A stretch of 64,000 nucleotides of DNA from JADFRG01 sp964590515. Its GTDB lineage: Bacteria > Chloroflexota > Anaerolineae > Anaerolineales > E44-bin32. Position numbers and translations under genes: made by a program. The notes below the pieces were generated by a model that was not told the origin of the DNA, ran no database searches, and worked only from the letters and a program-made list of their open reading frames with translations. This document shows positions 46,199 to 54,675 of the stretch, piece after piece (positions within the stretch are counted from its first letter, which is position 1; each line of letters starts with the position of its first letter). Location of the stretch: the NCBI GenBank assembly GCA_964590515.1, contig CAZPZD010000005.1, positions 1 to 64,000 on the forward strand, written 5' to 3'.

Positions 46199-48904
46199 AT
46201 GTCGAAGAAGTGGGTGTATGCATACGACGAAGTCGAGCAGGCAGAGGCCGTCGCCGGAACTTGGGACGGAGTGAAGGCCTTGCTGGGTGGCAAGGGCGCC
46301 AACCTGGCGGAGATGACTCGCCTGGCAATCCCGGTTCCGGCAGGGTTTGTCATCACCACCGAGGCTTGTAACGCCTACCTGGCAGCCGGGGAGAAATTCC
46401 CGGAGGGGATGTGGGATCAGGTGGTCGAGTCCCTGGCTGCGATTGAACAGCGGACCGGAAAGCGCTTCGGCGATCCGGCCGATCCGCTGCTGGTTTCCTG
46501 TCGCTCGGGTGCCAAGTTCTCAATGCCCGGGATGATGGATACGGTACTCAACATCGGGCTAAACGACGAGACCACCCAAGGGATGGTCAAGCTGACTGGC
46601 GATCCCCGCTTTGTCTACGATTCTTACCGCCGGCTAGTGCAGATGTACGGCTCGGTGGTCATGGGGGTCGCCAAAGAACCATTTGAGGAAGTGCTGACCG
46701 AGTTCCGAAAACGCCAAGGCGTAGAAAGCGACTCGGAGCTGAGCGCGGACGACTGGAAGGCGATTACTCAGCGGTTCAAGGACATCGTCAAGAAGCATAC
46801 TGGGCGCGAATTCCCCGGCAAGCCGATCGAGCAGCTGAAGCCGGCGATCGAGGCCGTCTTCAAGTCCTGGAACGGCAAGCGGGCGGTGGATTATCGCAAT
46901 GCCGCAGGAATCCCGCACGACCTCGGGACGGGGGTCAACATCGTCACCATGGTCTTCGGCAACATGGGGAATGATTCCGGCACCGGGGTCAGCACCACCC
47001 GTAATGTTTCGACCGGCGAAAACGTGATGGAGGGTGACTTCCTGCTCAACGCCCAGGGCGAAGATGTCGTAGCCGGCACCCGAATGACGAAACCGATCGC
47101 GGCCATGCAGGCCGACTTGCCGAAGGCTTTTTCCGAGCTGGTGCAGATCGGTCGCAAGCTGGAGAAACACTACCGGGAAGTTCAGGACATCGAGTTCACC
47201 ATCGAAAACGGCGTGCTCTGGATGCTGCAGACCCGCGACGGCAAGCGGACTGCCCAGGCCGCCGTTCGGATCGCTTGCGATTTGGTGGAAGAAGGACTGA
47301 TCACCAAGCGGGAAGCGGTCCTTCGGGTGACGCCGGATCACGTCGATTTCTTTCTCCATCCCCAGTTTGATTTGGAGAAAATGAAAGCGGCCAGCGAACA
47401 GGGTCGACGGCTGGCAAGCGGCCTCAACGTATCGCCGGGGGCGGCGGTGGGCCAGGTGGCATTGGACGCCGATCGGGCAGAAGCCTGGGCCAAGCAGGAG
47501 GGCCGCAAGGTCATCATGGTGCGCCCCGAGACCAAGCCAGACGACGTGCACGGGATGTTGGCGGCCCAGGGAATTCTGACCAGTCGCGGGGGACGGACCA
47601 GCCACGCGGCGCTGGTCGCCCGGCAGTTCGGAAAACCGGCGGTGGTCGGGGTGTCGGCGCTCGACATCGACCTCGAGAAGCGGGTGATTTCGGTCGACGG
47701 TCGAGAGGTCAAGGAGGGCGACTGGATTTCGATCGATGGCACCCTTGGCGAGGTGTACCTTGGCCAACTGGAGACCATGGAGCCGGACTTCAAGGACCCA
47801 TATCTGCTCAAGATTCTCTCCTGGGCGGACGAGTTCCGGCGTCTGGGAGTGTGGGCCAATGCGGACTACCCCCGCGACGCCCAGCGGGCGCGGGAGTACG
47901 GGGCCCAAGGGATCGGACTCTGTCGGACCGAGCACATGTTCTTTGAACCCGAACGGCTGCCCTACGTCCAGCAGATGATTCTGGCCGAGACTCCGGAGGA
48001 GCGGAATGAAGCCCTGGAGAAGCTGCTTCCATTCCAGCGCAAGGAATTCGAGGGACTCTTCCAGGTGATGGACGGGCTGCCGGTCATCATCCGGCTCATC
48101 GATCCACCGTTGCATGAATTCCTTCCGAGCCACGACGAGCTCTTGGTGGAGGTCACCGAGCTGCGGATCACGGGGAAGGATGCGGCCAGGCTGGCCGAGC
48201 AAGAGCGGTTACTGGCGGCGGTCGAGGGCATGCGGGAAGCGAACCCGATGCTCGGATTGCGCGGAGTGCGGCTCGGGATTCACATGCCGGAAGTCACGAA
48301 GATGCAGGTGCGGGCTATCATGGAAGCCGCCTGCACCGTCGTGAAAGACGGAGGAGACGTGCACCCGGAGGTCATGATTCCGCTGATCAGTCATGTTAAT
48401 GAACTGAAAACCCAGCAGCTCGCTCTGCAAGAGGTGGCAAAGCAAGTGATGCAAGAGCAGGGGGTCAAGGTGGATTACAAGTTCGGGACGATGATCGAGA
48501 TCCCGCGGGCCGCGCTGACCGCCGGGGAGATTGCCAAGTACGCCGAGTTCTTCTCCTTCGGAACGAATGATCTCACCCAGACCACCTATGGGATCAGCCG
48601 GGATGATGCCGAGGCCGGATTCCTGATGGAGTACATCGAGAAGGAAATCCTGCCGGGCAATCCTTTCCAATCCATCGATCCAGAGGGTGTGGGACGGCTG
48701 ATGAAGATGGCGACCGACGAGGGGCGGGCAGTTCGACCTGACCTGGAGGTGGGGATCTGCGGCGAGCACGGCGGAGATCCACAATCCATCCGGCTCTGCC
48801 ATGACTATGGATTGAATTACGTGAGCTGCTCACCGTTCCGGGTGCCGGTCGCCCGCCTGGCGGCCGCCCATGCGGCTCTACGGGCTGCGCCGGTCGAAAG
48901 CTGA
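46199..48904 (+). CDS. ppdK: Pyruvate phosphate dikinase
   Basis: Interconverts pyruvate plus ATP plus phosphate and PEP plus AMP plus pyrophosphate, for gluconeogenesis or PPi-linked glycolysis. 901 residues. Nucleotide-binding N-terminus (LLGGKGANLAEMTRLAIPVP), phospho-His in SRGGRTSHAALVARQFGKPA, and the C-terminal PEP barrel with GICGEHGGDP (catalytic Cys). The ATG at 46199 has AGAGGG 8 bases ahead and matches MSKKWVYAYDE; the open frame upstream overlaps the Rieske gene. It is followed by a strong hairpin. Confidence 0.96.
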   Translation: MSKKWVYAYDEVEQAEAVAGTWDGVKALLGGKGANLAEMTRLAIPVPAGFVITTEACNAYLAAGEKFPEGMWDQVVESLAAIEQRTGKRFGDPADPLLVSCRSGAKFSMPGMMDTVLNIGLNDETTQGMVKLTGDPRFVYDSYRRLVQMYGSVVMGVAKEPFEEVLTEFRKRQGVESDSELSADDWKAITQRFKDIVKKHTGREFPGKPIEQLKPAIEAVFKSWNGKRAVDYRNAAGIPHDLGTGVNIVTMVFGNMGNDSGTGVSTTRNVSTGENVMEGDFLLNAQGEDVVAGTRMTKPIAAMQADLPKAFSELVQIGRKLEKHYREVQDIEFTIENGVLWMLQTRDGKRTAQAAVRIACDLVEEGLITKREAVLRVTPDHVDFFLHPQFDLEKMKAASEQGRRLASGLNVSPGAAVGQVALDADRAEAWAKQEGRKVIMVRPETKPDDVHGMLAAQGILTSRGGRTSHAALVARQFGKPAVVGVSALDIDLEKRVISVDGREVKEGDWISIDGTLGEVYLGQLETMEPDFKDPYLLKILSWADEFRRLGVWANADYPRDAQRAREYGAQGIGLCRTEHMFFEPERLPYVQQMILAETPEERNEALEKLLPFQRKEFEGLFQVMDGLPVIIRLIDPPLHEFLPSHDELLVEVTELRITGKDAARLAEQERLLAAVEGMREANPMLGLRGVRLGIHMPEVTKMQVRAIMEAACTVVKDGGDVHPEVMIPLISHVNELKTQQLALQEVAKQVMQEQGVKVDYKFGTMIEIPRAALTAGEIAKYAEFFSFGTNDLTQTTYGISRDDAEAGFLMEYIEKEILPGNPFQSIDPEGVGRLMKMATDEGRAVRPDLEVGICGEHGGDPQSIRLCHDYGLNYVSCSPFRVPVARLAAAHAALRAAPVES

Positions 48905-48942
48905 TCCCAAGTTTGACCCGTGGCGGAGTGTCATGAATCGAC

Positions 48943-48975
48943 GGGGCACACGCCCTGCGTGTGCCCCTGAACTTT
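48943..48975 (+). terminator. Terminator of ppdK
   Basis: A perfect 11-bp stem GGGGCACACGC/GCGTGTGCCCC (48943-48953, 48957-48967) with a 3-base loop, then TGAACTTTCTT. It may also terminate the small convergent gene ending at 48996. Confidence 0.75.
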
Positions 48976-48995
48976 CTTATGGAAGCGAGTTCAAG

Positions 48996-49115
48996 TCAGT
49001 CGAAGTCGGTGTCGTCGTCCTCGTCCTCTTCCTCGTCATCGAATGATTCGTCGGCAGTATCTTCAGAGTCCCCATCCGCCCAATCGAGTTCGATCGGGGC
49101 TTCTCGCACGACCAT
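48996..49115 (-). CDS. 39-residue highly acidic protein
   Basis: Begins MVVREAPIELDWADGDSE and ends in an almost pure Asp/Glu run; 21 of 39 residues are acidic and one is basic. A perfect Shine-Dalgarno AAGGAGG (49126-49120) stands 4 bases ahead of the ATG, the best in the window, which is why I call it a gene despite its size. A longer in-frame start at 49220 has no such site. It lies between the convergent ppdK terminator and the divergent EamA gene. Function unknown; DNA mimicry, RNA polymerase or cation binding are only guesses. Confidence 0.65.
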   Translation of the reverse strand: MVVREAPIELDWADGDSEDTADESFDDEEEDEDDDTDFD

Positions 49116-49235
49116 CAATCCTCCTTGGCTTTCGAGCCTGGTAAGCGCACGGTGCAGGTGCCGTAAGACCGGCCTTCGCCGTGTCCCAACTGCCGGAATT
49201 GGGAGCGGGATTATATCCAAATTGAGGAGATTCGC

Positions 49236-49646
49236 ATGAGAGACTGGATCCTACCTGCGATGGGCACTTTCCTGTTCTGGGGGCTATATGGATTCTTCCC
49301 CAAAATCACCATTCGCTATATCAGCCCGCTCAGTACGATCGTCTACGAAGCGCTTGTCGGAATACCGGTGGCCATCATCGTCTTGGCGGTCTTGAAGTTC
49401 AGGCCGGAGGTCCATCCCACCGGAATATTGCTGGCTGGCCTGACCGGCCTGCTCGGGATGCTGGGTGCCCTATCGTTCCTGTTTGCGGTCCGCCGAGGCC
49501 AAGTGGGCCTGGTGAGCGCCTTCACGGCGCTCTACCCCGCTCTTACGATCCTGCTGGCTATGCTGTTCCTCGGGGAACGACTGGAGCTTCGGCAGTGGTT
49601 CGGGGTTGGCCTGGCGATCCTTGCCTTGGCGCTCTTCGCAGCCTGA
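49236..49646 (+). CDS. Half-size EamA/DMT-family membrane transporter
   Basis: 136 residues with about five helices, one EamA unit instead of the usual two. Typical features are MGTFLFWGLYGFFPKITIRY at the start and LYPALTILLAMLFLGERLELRQWFGVGLAIL at the end (the PxxxxLxxxxxLGE motif). Such single units work as dimers. GAGGAG precedes the ATG. Substrate not predictable. It is divergent from the small acidic gene. Confidence 0.87.
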   Translation: MRDWILPAMGTFLFWGLYGFFPKITIRYISPLSTIVYEALVGIPVAIIVLAVLKFRPEVHPTGILLAGLTGLLGMLGALSFLFAVRRGQVGLVSAFTALYPALTILLAMLFLGERLELRQWFGVGLAILALALFAA

Positions 49647-49689
49647 CCACCACTTTCGATTGAATGGACGGCTTCTGGGAGGGATTTGT

Positions 49690-50625
49690 TCAGGATTTCA
49701 CAAACCGGCGCAAGTCCGGGAAGACCAGCTTCTCATGCTGAGACTTGCGCAGCCCAGTCCGGTTGGCGGCTTCGAAGTTCAGCAGCACTTCCTTCAGCGC
49801 CCGGACCTGCCACCCGGGGGGATCCTGGGAGAAGATCGCCAGGACCGCGGTAAAGTGGCCGGGGATCAGCAGCAGGCAGGACGAATCGTCCAGGTGGGTG
49901 GCCAGCATCCGGCCGGGGCCGGATTCTTGGCGGGGTGGGCCGAAGGTCCGCAGGAGACCCATCGCCTCCTCGGCCGCCGGAGGCATGTCGCCCTGCAAGA
50001 AAATCCGCTCCCGTGAGTTGAGGTCAAACAGCGCGACACAGGTGCACTGGGCCTCATTGAGCTGCATCAGGAAGGTCGTGCGGCCCTCTTCCAGGACCAC
50101 TCGCCAGCGGTCGCTGCGCGGATGAGCCTGTTTGAGCCGCAGAGCAACCTCCCGCTGCTCCTGGTAGTGCCGGCGAATGGCTCGGTACTGGGAGGCGTTG
50201 ATCCGGCCGTGTTCGAAGTCGTCCTCTAGGCGGTCGAGCTTTTCATCGAGGGCGGTGAGCATCTCCATCAGCTCGGGAGCGTCCTCGGTCTCGAGTTCCA
50301 GCCTCAAGGTTTCCTTGATCGAGCGATCCGTGAGGGTCTCTTCGCCGATCAGCCCAACTTCGGCCTGTGGCGGCGGGTCTTCCACGAATACCGGGACGGT
50401 GGCTCCTTCCAGCTTGGCCAGGTGGCTATCTTTCTCCCGGAGGAACTCCCGCACCGCACGCAGCTGCCCGGCGCTGATGGTTCCATCGCAGAACGCCAGA
50501 GCAGCCGACAACATCCGTTCACGGGCGATCGCGAGCTGTTCCCGCCCGCGCTGGATGGCCGGATCAGCGGCCTCTCGCTCGGTCTGGGCGACCTCGGCTT
50601 CGAGTTCGGACTGGCCCCTGGGCAT
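49690..50625 (-). CDS. Conserved-looking protein with N-terminal coiled coil, function unknown
   Basis: 311 residues. The first ~165 residues are charged helices (LEAEVAQTEREAADPAIQRG, ALDEKLDRLEDDFEHGRINA, QYRAIRRHYQEQREV). The rest (~175-311) is an alpha/beta domain with TTFLMQLNEAQCTCVALFDL, SRERIFLQGDMPPAAEEAM and SCLLLIPGHFTAVLAIFSQD, somewhat like a profilin/roadblock or GAF fold, though I cannot assign it. No membrane helix or catalytic motif. Divergent from the SH3 lipoprotein 80 bases away. Confidence 0.7.
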   Translation of the reverse strand: MPRGQSELEAEVAQTEREAADPAIQRGREQLAIARERMLSAALAFCDGTISAGQLRAVREFLREKDSHLAKLEGATVPVFVEDPPPQAEVGLIGEETLTDRSIKETLRLELETEDAPELMEMLTALDEKLDRLEDDFEHGRINASQYRAIRRHYQEQREVALRLKQAHPRSDRWRVVLEEGRTTFLMQLNEAQCTCVALFDLNSRERIFLQGDMPPAAEEAMGLLRTFGPPRQESGPGRMLATHLDDSSCLLLIPGHFTAVLAIFSQDPPGWQVRALKEVLLNFEAANRTGLRKSQHEKLVFPDLRRFVKS

Positions 50626-50690
50626 GGCCCCATCATACAGGTTCGGGTGAACGGCGTTCAGATGACTGGGGTACCAGCAGCCGACCGCGA

Positions 50691-50696
50691 TATACT
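50691..50696 (+). promoter_or_regulatory. -10 box of the SH3 lipoprotein gene, leaderless type
   Basis: TATACT ends 9 bases before the ATG at 50706. No good -35 is seen. Confidence 0.4.
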
Positions 50697-50705
50697 CAAG
50701 TTCTA

Positions 50706-51251
50706 ATGCGCAGTTTGCCGTTTACGGCGCTCTTGCTCGTCCTGCTGGCCGGGTGCAATTTCCGGGGCTCGGAGTTGGTCACCCCAACCGCCTCTGGGGA
50801 TCAGGTCGTGCAGACCGCCCAGGCGATCGCCCAGGCTACCCTGGCTGCGGCGACCAGCACTCCGACTCAGGTGCCGCCGACCCCTTCCCCGGCCCCGCCG
50901 ACGAATACTCCCCCGCCGGCAGTTACCCTCACACCGGCTTCGCCCGTCGTGACCGCCAACTACAACGCCAATGTCCGACGCGGGCCAGGGGAAAACTATG
51001 AAGTCCTTGATTTTCTGCTTGGCGGACAGCAGGCGGATGTGTTCGGAAGGTACGACAATTCGCCGATCGGTACCTGGTGGTACGTGCGGCCGATTGGGAG
51101 TGGGATTACCGGCTGGGTGTGGTCAGGGGCCATGGCACTGAGCGGGAGCGATTTTGGTATCCCGGCGCTGACCCCGGTCCCAACTACGACCCCGACACCT
51201 GGCCCGACCAGCACTCCCACCCAGACTCCGACAGTCACGCCAACCACCTGA
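50706..51251 (+). CDS. Lipoprotein with SH3-like domain
   Basis: 181 residues. Signal peptide and lipobox LLLVLLAGCNF, a Thr/Pro-rich linker (PPTPSPAPPTNTPPP), an SH3_3 domain at ~residues 78-145 (ANYNANVRRGPGENYEVLDF, TWWYVRP, GITGWVWSG), and a Thr/Pro-rich tail. Such domains often bind peptidoglycan or protein at the cell surface. Thr/Pro linkers of this style are frequent in Chloroflexota secreted proteins. Role beyond the envelope is unknown. Confidence 0.85.
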   Translation: MRSLPFTALLLVLLAGCNFRGSELVTPTASGDQVVQTAQAIAQATLAAATSTPTQVPPTPSPAPPTNTPPPAVTLTPASPVVTANYNANVRRGPGENYEVLDFLLGGQQADVFGRYDNSPIGTWWYVRPIGSGITGWVWSGAMALSGSDFGIPALTPVPTTTPTPGPTSTPTQTPTVTPTT

Positions 51252-51286
51252 GCCGGTGAGACAGTTACCGGGTTCCGACCGGTAGC

Positions 51287-52810
51287 CTAGTTCCCGAACT
51301 CAATCCCCTGCGCCAGCGGCAGTTCCTTCGACCAGTTGATGGTGTTGGTCTGTCGCCGCATGTAGGCCTTCCAGGCGTCGGAGCCTGACTCGCGGCCGCC
51401 CCCGGTTTCTTTCTCACCTCCGAATGCCCCGCCGATCTCGGCGCCTGAGGTCCCAATGTTGACGTTGGCAATCCCACAGTCGGAGCCGCGGGCCGAGAGA
51501 AATGTCTCCATGGTGCGCATGTTGTCGGTGAAGATCGCGCTCGAGAGCCCCTGCGGGACATCATTGTGCAGCTGGATCGCCTGATCGATCGTGTCGTACT
51601 CTAGAAGATAGAGGATCGGGGCGAAGGTCTCTTCCTTCACAATGTCGGTCTGGGCCGGCATCCGGACGATGGTGGGTTCGACGAAGTTCGGGCCAAGCTC
51701 CGGCCGGCGTGTGCCGCCCACGACGAGCTTGCCTCCCTCCTGCTGGATCCGTTCCAGGGCGGTGAACATGTCCTCGACCGCCGCCGGGCTGACCAGCGGG
51801 CCCATGAGGGTGGTTTCCTTCAGCGGGTCTCCGATCCGCACCTGGTTGTAACCCTTGACGAGTCGCTCGGTGAGCTGCTCGGCAACTTCCTGCTGGACGA
51901 TGATCCGGCGGGTCGACGTGCAGCGCTGACCGGCGGTGCCCACCGCTCCGAACAGGATGGCGCGGGTGGCCAGCTCGAGATTGGCGTCCTCCGCCACGAT
52001 GATGGCGTTATTGCCGCCGAGCTCCAGGATCGTCCGACCGAACCGGCGCCCAACGGTTTCCGAGACTCGGCGCCCGATGACGGTTGATCCGGTAAAGGAA
52101 ATCAGTGGCAGGCGGGGGTCGTTCAGCAGTCGCTCCCCGACCTCGGAACCGGTCCCAATCAGCAAGCTGAAAATTCCGGTCAGGCCGTGATCGGCCATCA
52201 CCTGATTGGCCAGATGCTGGACCGCGATCGCGGCGAGCGGGACCAGGCTGGAAGGTTTCCAGATGACCGGATCCCCGCAAACCGCGGCAATGGCCGCGTT
52301 CCAAGACCAGACCGCGACCGGGAAATTGAAGGCGGTGATGACGCCGATCGGGCCCAGCGGGTGCCACTGTTCGTACATGCGATGGGCCGGCCGTTCAGAC
52401 TGCATGGTCAATCCATAGAGCTGGCGGGACAGGCCGACCGCGAAGTCACAGACGTCGATCATCTCCTGAACCTCGCCGTGGCCCTCGGCCCGGATCTTCC
52501 CCATTTCCAGACTGATGAGATCCCCGAGGGGCTCCTTGTATTCCCGGACCAGGCCGGCCAGGTCGCGAATCAGCAGCCCGCGTTTGGGTGCCGGTTGCTC
52601 CCTCCAGGCCTTGAAACTGTCCACCGCAGATTGAGCGACCCGGTCATAGGTGGTCGAAGTCGCCTGGATCACGGAGGCGATCGGCTCACTGGTTGTCGGG
52701 TTGTAAGACACGAGCTCGCTGCCGTTCGGGTCGCGGATCCAACCCTCCGGGCCCAGGCATGCGCCGGCGTTCACCGCCTCGAGCTTGAGCTTTTTCAATA
52801 ATGAATTCAT
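51287..52810 (-). CDS. Aldehyde dehydrogenase, ALDH7-like
   Basis: NAD(P)-dependent oxidation of an aldehyde, likely a semialdehyde such as 2-aminoadipate semialdehyde by family. 507 residues. Seen: AFNFPVAVWSWNAAIAAVCG, cofactor-site FTGSTVIGRRVSE, general-base Glu in ILELGGNNAIIVAEDA, nucleophile Cys in GTAGQRCTSTRR, and the ALDH7 C-terminal GGEKETGGGRESGSDAWK. The start is ATG at 52810 (MNSLLKKL) with GGAGG 8 bases upstream and a TGC-TACACT extended -10 at 52845-52853. Physiological substrate not certain. Confidence 0.92.
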   Translation of the reverse strand: MNSLLKKLKLEAVNAGACLGPEGWIRDPNGSELVSYNPTTSEPIASVIQATSTTYDRVAQSAVDSFKAWREQPAPKRGLLIRDLAGLVREYKEPLGDLISLEMGKIRAEGHGEVQEMIDVCDFAVGLSRQLYGLTMQSERPAHRMYEQWHPLGPIGVITAFNFPVAVWSWNAAIAAVCGDPVIWKPSSLVPLAAIAVQHLANQVMADHGLTGIFSLLIGTGSEVGERLLNDPRLPLISFTGSTVIGRRVSETVGRRFGRTILELGGNNAIIVAEDANLELATRAILFGAVGTAGQRCTSTRRIIVQQEVAEQLTERLVKGYNQVRIGDPLKETTLMGPLVSPAAVEDMFTALERIQQEGGKLVVGGTRRPELGPNFVEPTIVRMPAQTDIVKEETFAPILYLLEYDTIDQAIQLHNDVPQGLSSAIFTDNMRTMETFLSARGSDCGIANVNIGTSGAEIGGAFGGEKETGGGRESGSDAWKAYMRRQTNTINWSKELPLAQGIEFGN

Positions 52811-52882
52811 CCACCGCCCTCCAGGCCGCAAGCAGATCGCGGCCAGTGTAGCATGGCGAACCGAACGGTTGCCCGGAAGCCG

Positions 52883-53665
52883 CTAACCCCGCACCCGAGT
52901 GCCCAGAGCGTAGCCAAGCAGTGCGGCCTGCACGTTGCCGGACATCCCACCCGAGAAAATCCTGACCTCAACTCCGGGAATGGCTTGAGCCAACTCGATC
53001 GCCAACTGAACCTTATGGCTCATACCCCCGGTGACATCGGGCGCCTCCGAACCGCGCAGGTCAATTCCTGCCAGGTCTTTCGGCGCGATCTCTGGCAGCA
53101 GCCGGTTCCTTTCCGGGTATCGCTCATACACGCCCTCTTCCAGCCCGGCGAGCAAAATCCGGTCCGGCTTGAGCCGGGTGGCGAGATAGGCCATGACCCG
53201 CTCGGTTGACAGGACCACCCCACCGCGGACCCGGTCAAAGGCTACGTCACCCTGAACCAAGGGAATCAGGCCGGCCCGGAGTGCCTTGCGGATCGGTTCA
53301 TCCGGAAAGGCGACAATCTCGCCATCGTTGGCCACCGCCAGGGCGGAGGGGAGGAATGAGAACACCGGCAGTTCGGCCTCGCTCAGGGTATCCAGCACGA
53401 GTCGGTGGAGCCGCTGCGCCGCGGCCCAGGTGTCCAGGAATCCACGCCAATCCTCGGCGGTCCTTACCCCGCTTTGGATCCCGGCGAGTTCCGCGGCCGG
53501 GTGTCCGTACGAGCCCGAGCCATGCCCGATCAGCAGCTTCAGCTCGGGCTTGATCCGCCTGGCCTCATGGATCTCGTGCGCCACCCGCTGCAAGACGGCA
53601 AGCTTGGGCGTCTCGCGACGGGCCTTTTCGGTGATCAGTGATCCGCCAAGCTTGAGGAAGATCAT
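52883..53665 (-). CDS. ipk: Isopentenyl phosphate kinase
   Basis: Phosphorylates isopentenyl phosphate to IPP, last step of the alternative mevalonate pathway. 260 residues, amino-acid-kinase fold. Shows IFLKLGGSLITEK with the catalytic Lys, GHGSGSYGHPAAE with the IPK-specific His, and the ADP-site VYERYPERNRLLPEI followed by DVTGGMSHKVQLAIELA. The His after GSYG separates it from glutamate 5-kinase. The ATG overlaps the mevalonate kinase stop (ATGA), giving a direct pathway link. Confidence 0.9.
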   Translation of the reverse strand: MIFLKLGGSLITEKARRETPKLAVLQRVAHEIHEARRIKPELKLLIGHGSGSYGHPAAELAGIQSGVRTAEDWRGFLDTWAAAQRLHRLVLDTLSEAELPVFSFLPSALAVANDGEIVAFPDEPIRKALRAGLIPLVQGDVAFDRVRGGVVLSTERVMAYLATRLKPDRILLAGLEEGVYERYPERNRLLPEIAPKDLAGIDLRGSEAPDVTGGMSHKVQLAIELAQAIPGVEVRIFSGGMSGNVQAALLGYALGTRVRG

Positions 53666-54600
53666 GCCGCAACCTCGGTCCGGATCGTGCGGGTCGCTCC
53701 CGCCTCCCGCAGCGCGATCTCGACCGCCTCGGCCGACGCTGGCTCCACCAGGGCGATCATGATCCCGCCCCGGCCCGCGCCGGATAATTTGGCGCCCAGC
53801 GCGCCGGCCCGTTTGGCGGCCCGGATCAGCTGTTCGAGGCCCTTGCTGCTGACCCCGATCGCCTTAAGCAGGGTCTGATTGCGATCCAAGAGCGGTCCGA
53901 GCTGATGGGTGTCGCTCGATTCAATGAGGCGGCGGCCCTGGTCGCTGATCCCCGCGATCTCAGCAAACACCCGGTTAATGCTTTCCGGATCTGCCGCATG
54001 CCGCTCCCGTACGGCTGCGACCGATTCGCGAGTGGGAAGCCGCTCGCCGCTGTCGCCAATCATAAGCGTGAACGGACGCCCGACCTGCAGGAACTGCGGC
54101 GGTTGGCCGGCGATGAAGTACACCGGCAGCTCGTAGGCGACGACCGTATTGTCGATCCCGGAGGGCGTCCCATGCTGCAGCTTCTCAACGTTGAAGGCCA
54201 GGTCCGAAACCCGCTCCGTGGAGAGCTCGTGCCCGAGGTGAGCCGCGACCGCTCGTAGGATTGCCACGCTCACCGCGGCGCTGGACCCCATGCCGGCGCC
54301 GATCGGGATGTCGGATTCGATCGTGACCCGCAGCGCACTTCCGTGCTTGTGGCCCAACTCATCCAAGCTGAGGCGCACCGCGGCCGCCAGGGGATTCGCT
54401 TCGGGCATTGCGTGTAGCCATGAGCTAAGCTGGGTCCCCGGAGCTTCCAAGCGGACCCATCCGGCTGGATCATCGGGCAGGTCGACGACTTCGGCCCTGG
54501 CCCGGGTGGACTGAACCGGCACGGCCACGGCCGGCTTGCGGTAGACGACGGCATGCTCCCCGAAGAGGATGACCTTCCCGGGTGCGGTTCGCTCGGTCAT
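53662..54600 (-). CDS. mvk: Mevalonate kinase
   Basis: GHMP kinase making 5-phosphomevalonate. 312 residues. Motif 1 APGKVILFGEHAVVYRKPAV, motif 2 IPIGAGMGSSAAVSVAILRA, the substrate region EKLQHGTPSGIDNTVVAY (Asp catalytic) and motif 3 KLSGAGRGGIMIAL. The HAVVYG-like motif and GTPSGIDN fit mevalonate rather than phosphomevalonate kinase. It overlaps ipk by 4 bases; UbiA is 75 bases upstream. The other mevalonate genes are outside the window. Confidence 0.92.
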   Translation of the reverse strand: MTERTAPGKVILFGEHAVVYRKPAVAVPVQSTRARAEVVDLPDDPAGWVRLEAPGTQLSSWLHAMPEANPLAAAVRLSLDELGHKHGSALRVTIESDIPIGAGMGSSAAVSVAILRAVAAHLGHELSTERVSDLAFNVEKLQHGTPSGIDNTVVAYELPVYFIAGQPPQFLQVGRPFTLMIGDSGERLPTRESVAAVRERHAADPESINRVFAEIAGISDQGRRLIESSDTHQLGPLLDRNQTLLKAIGVSSKGLEQLIRAAKRAGALGAKLSGAGRGGIMIALVEPASAEAVEIALREAGATRTIRTEVAA

Positions 54601-54675
54601 GCTCGATCCGTCAGGGGTCGCGGGTCCAGACGGAGGACCCGGATCACGGCTCGCGGTGGCTGCTTGCGTGGAGGC

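Noticed and set aside
46634..48202. Minus-strand open frame of 522 codons inside ppdK
   Set aside because: Antisense shadow of a highly conserved gene; no recognisable domain.
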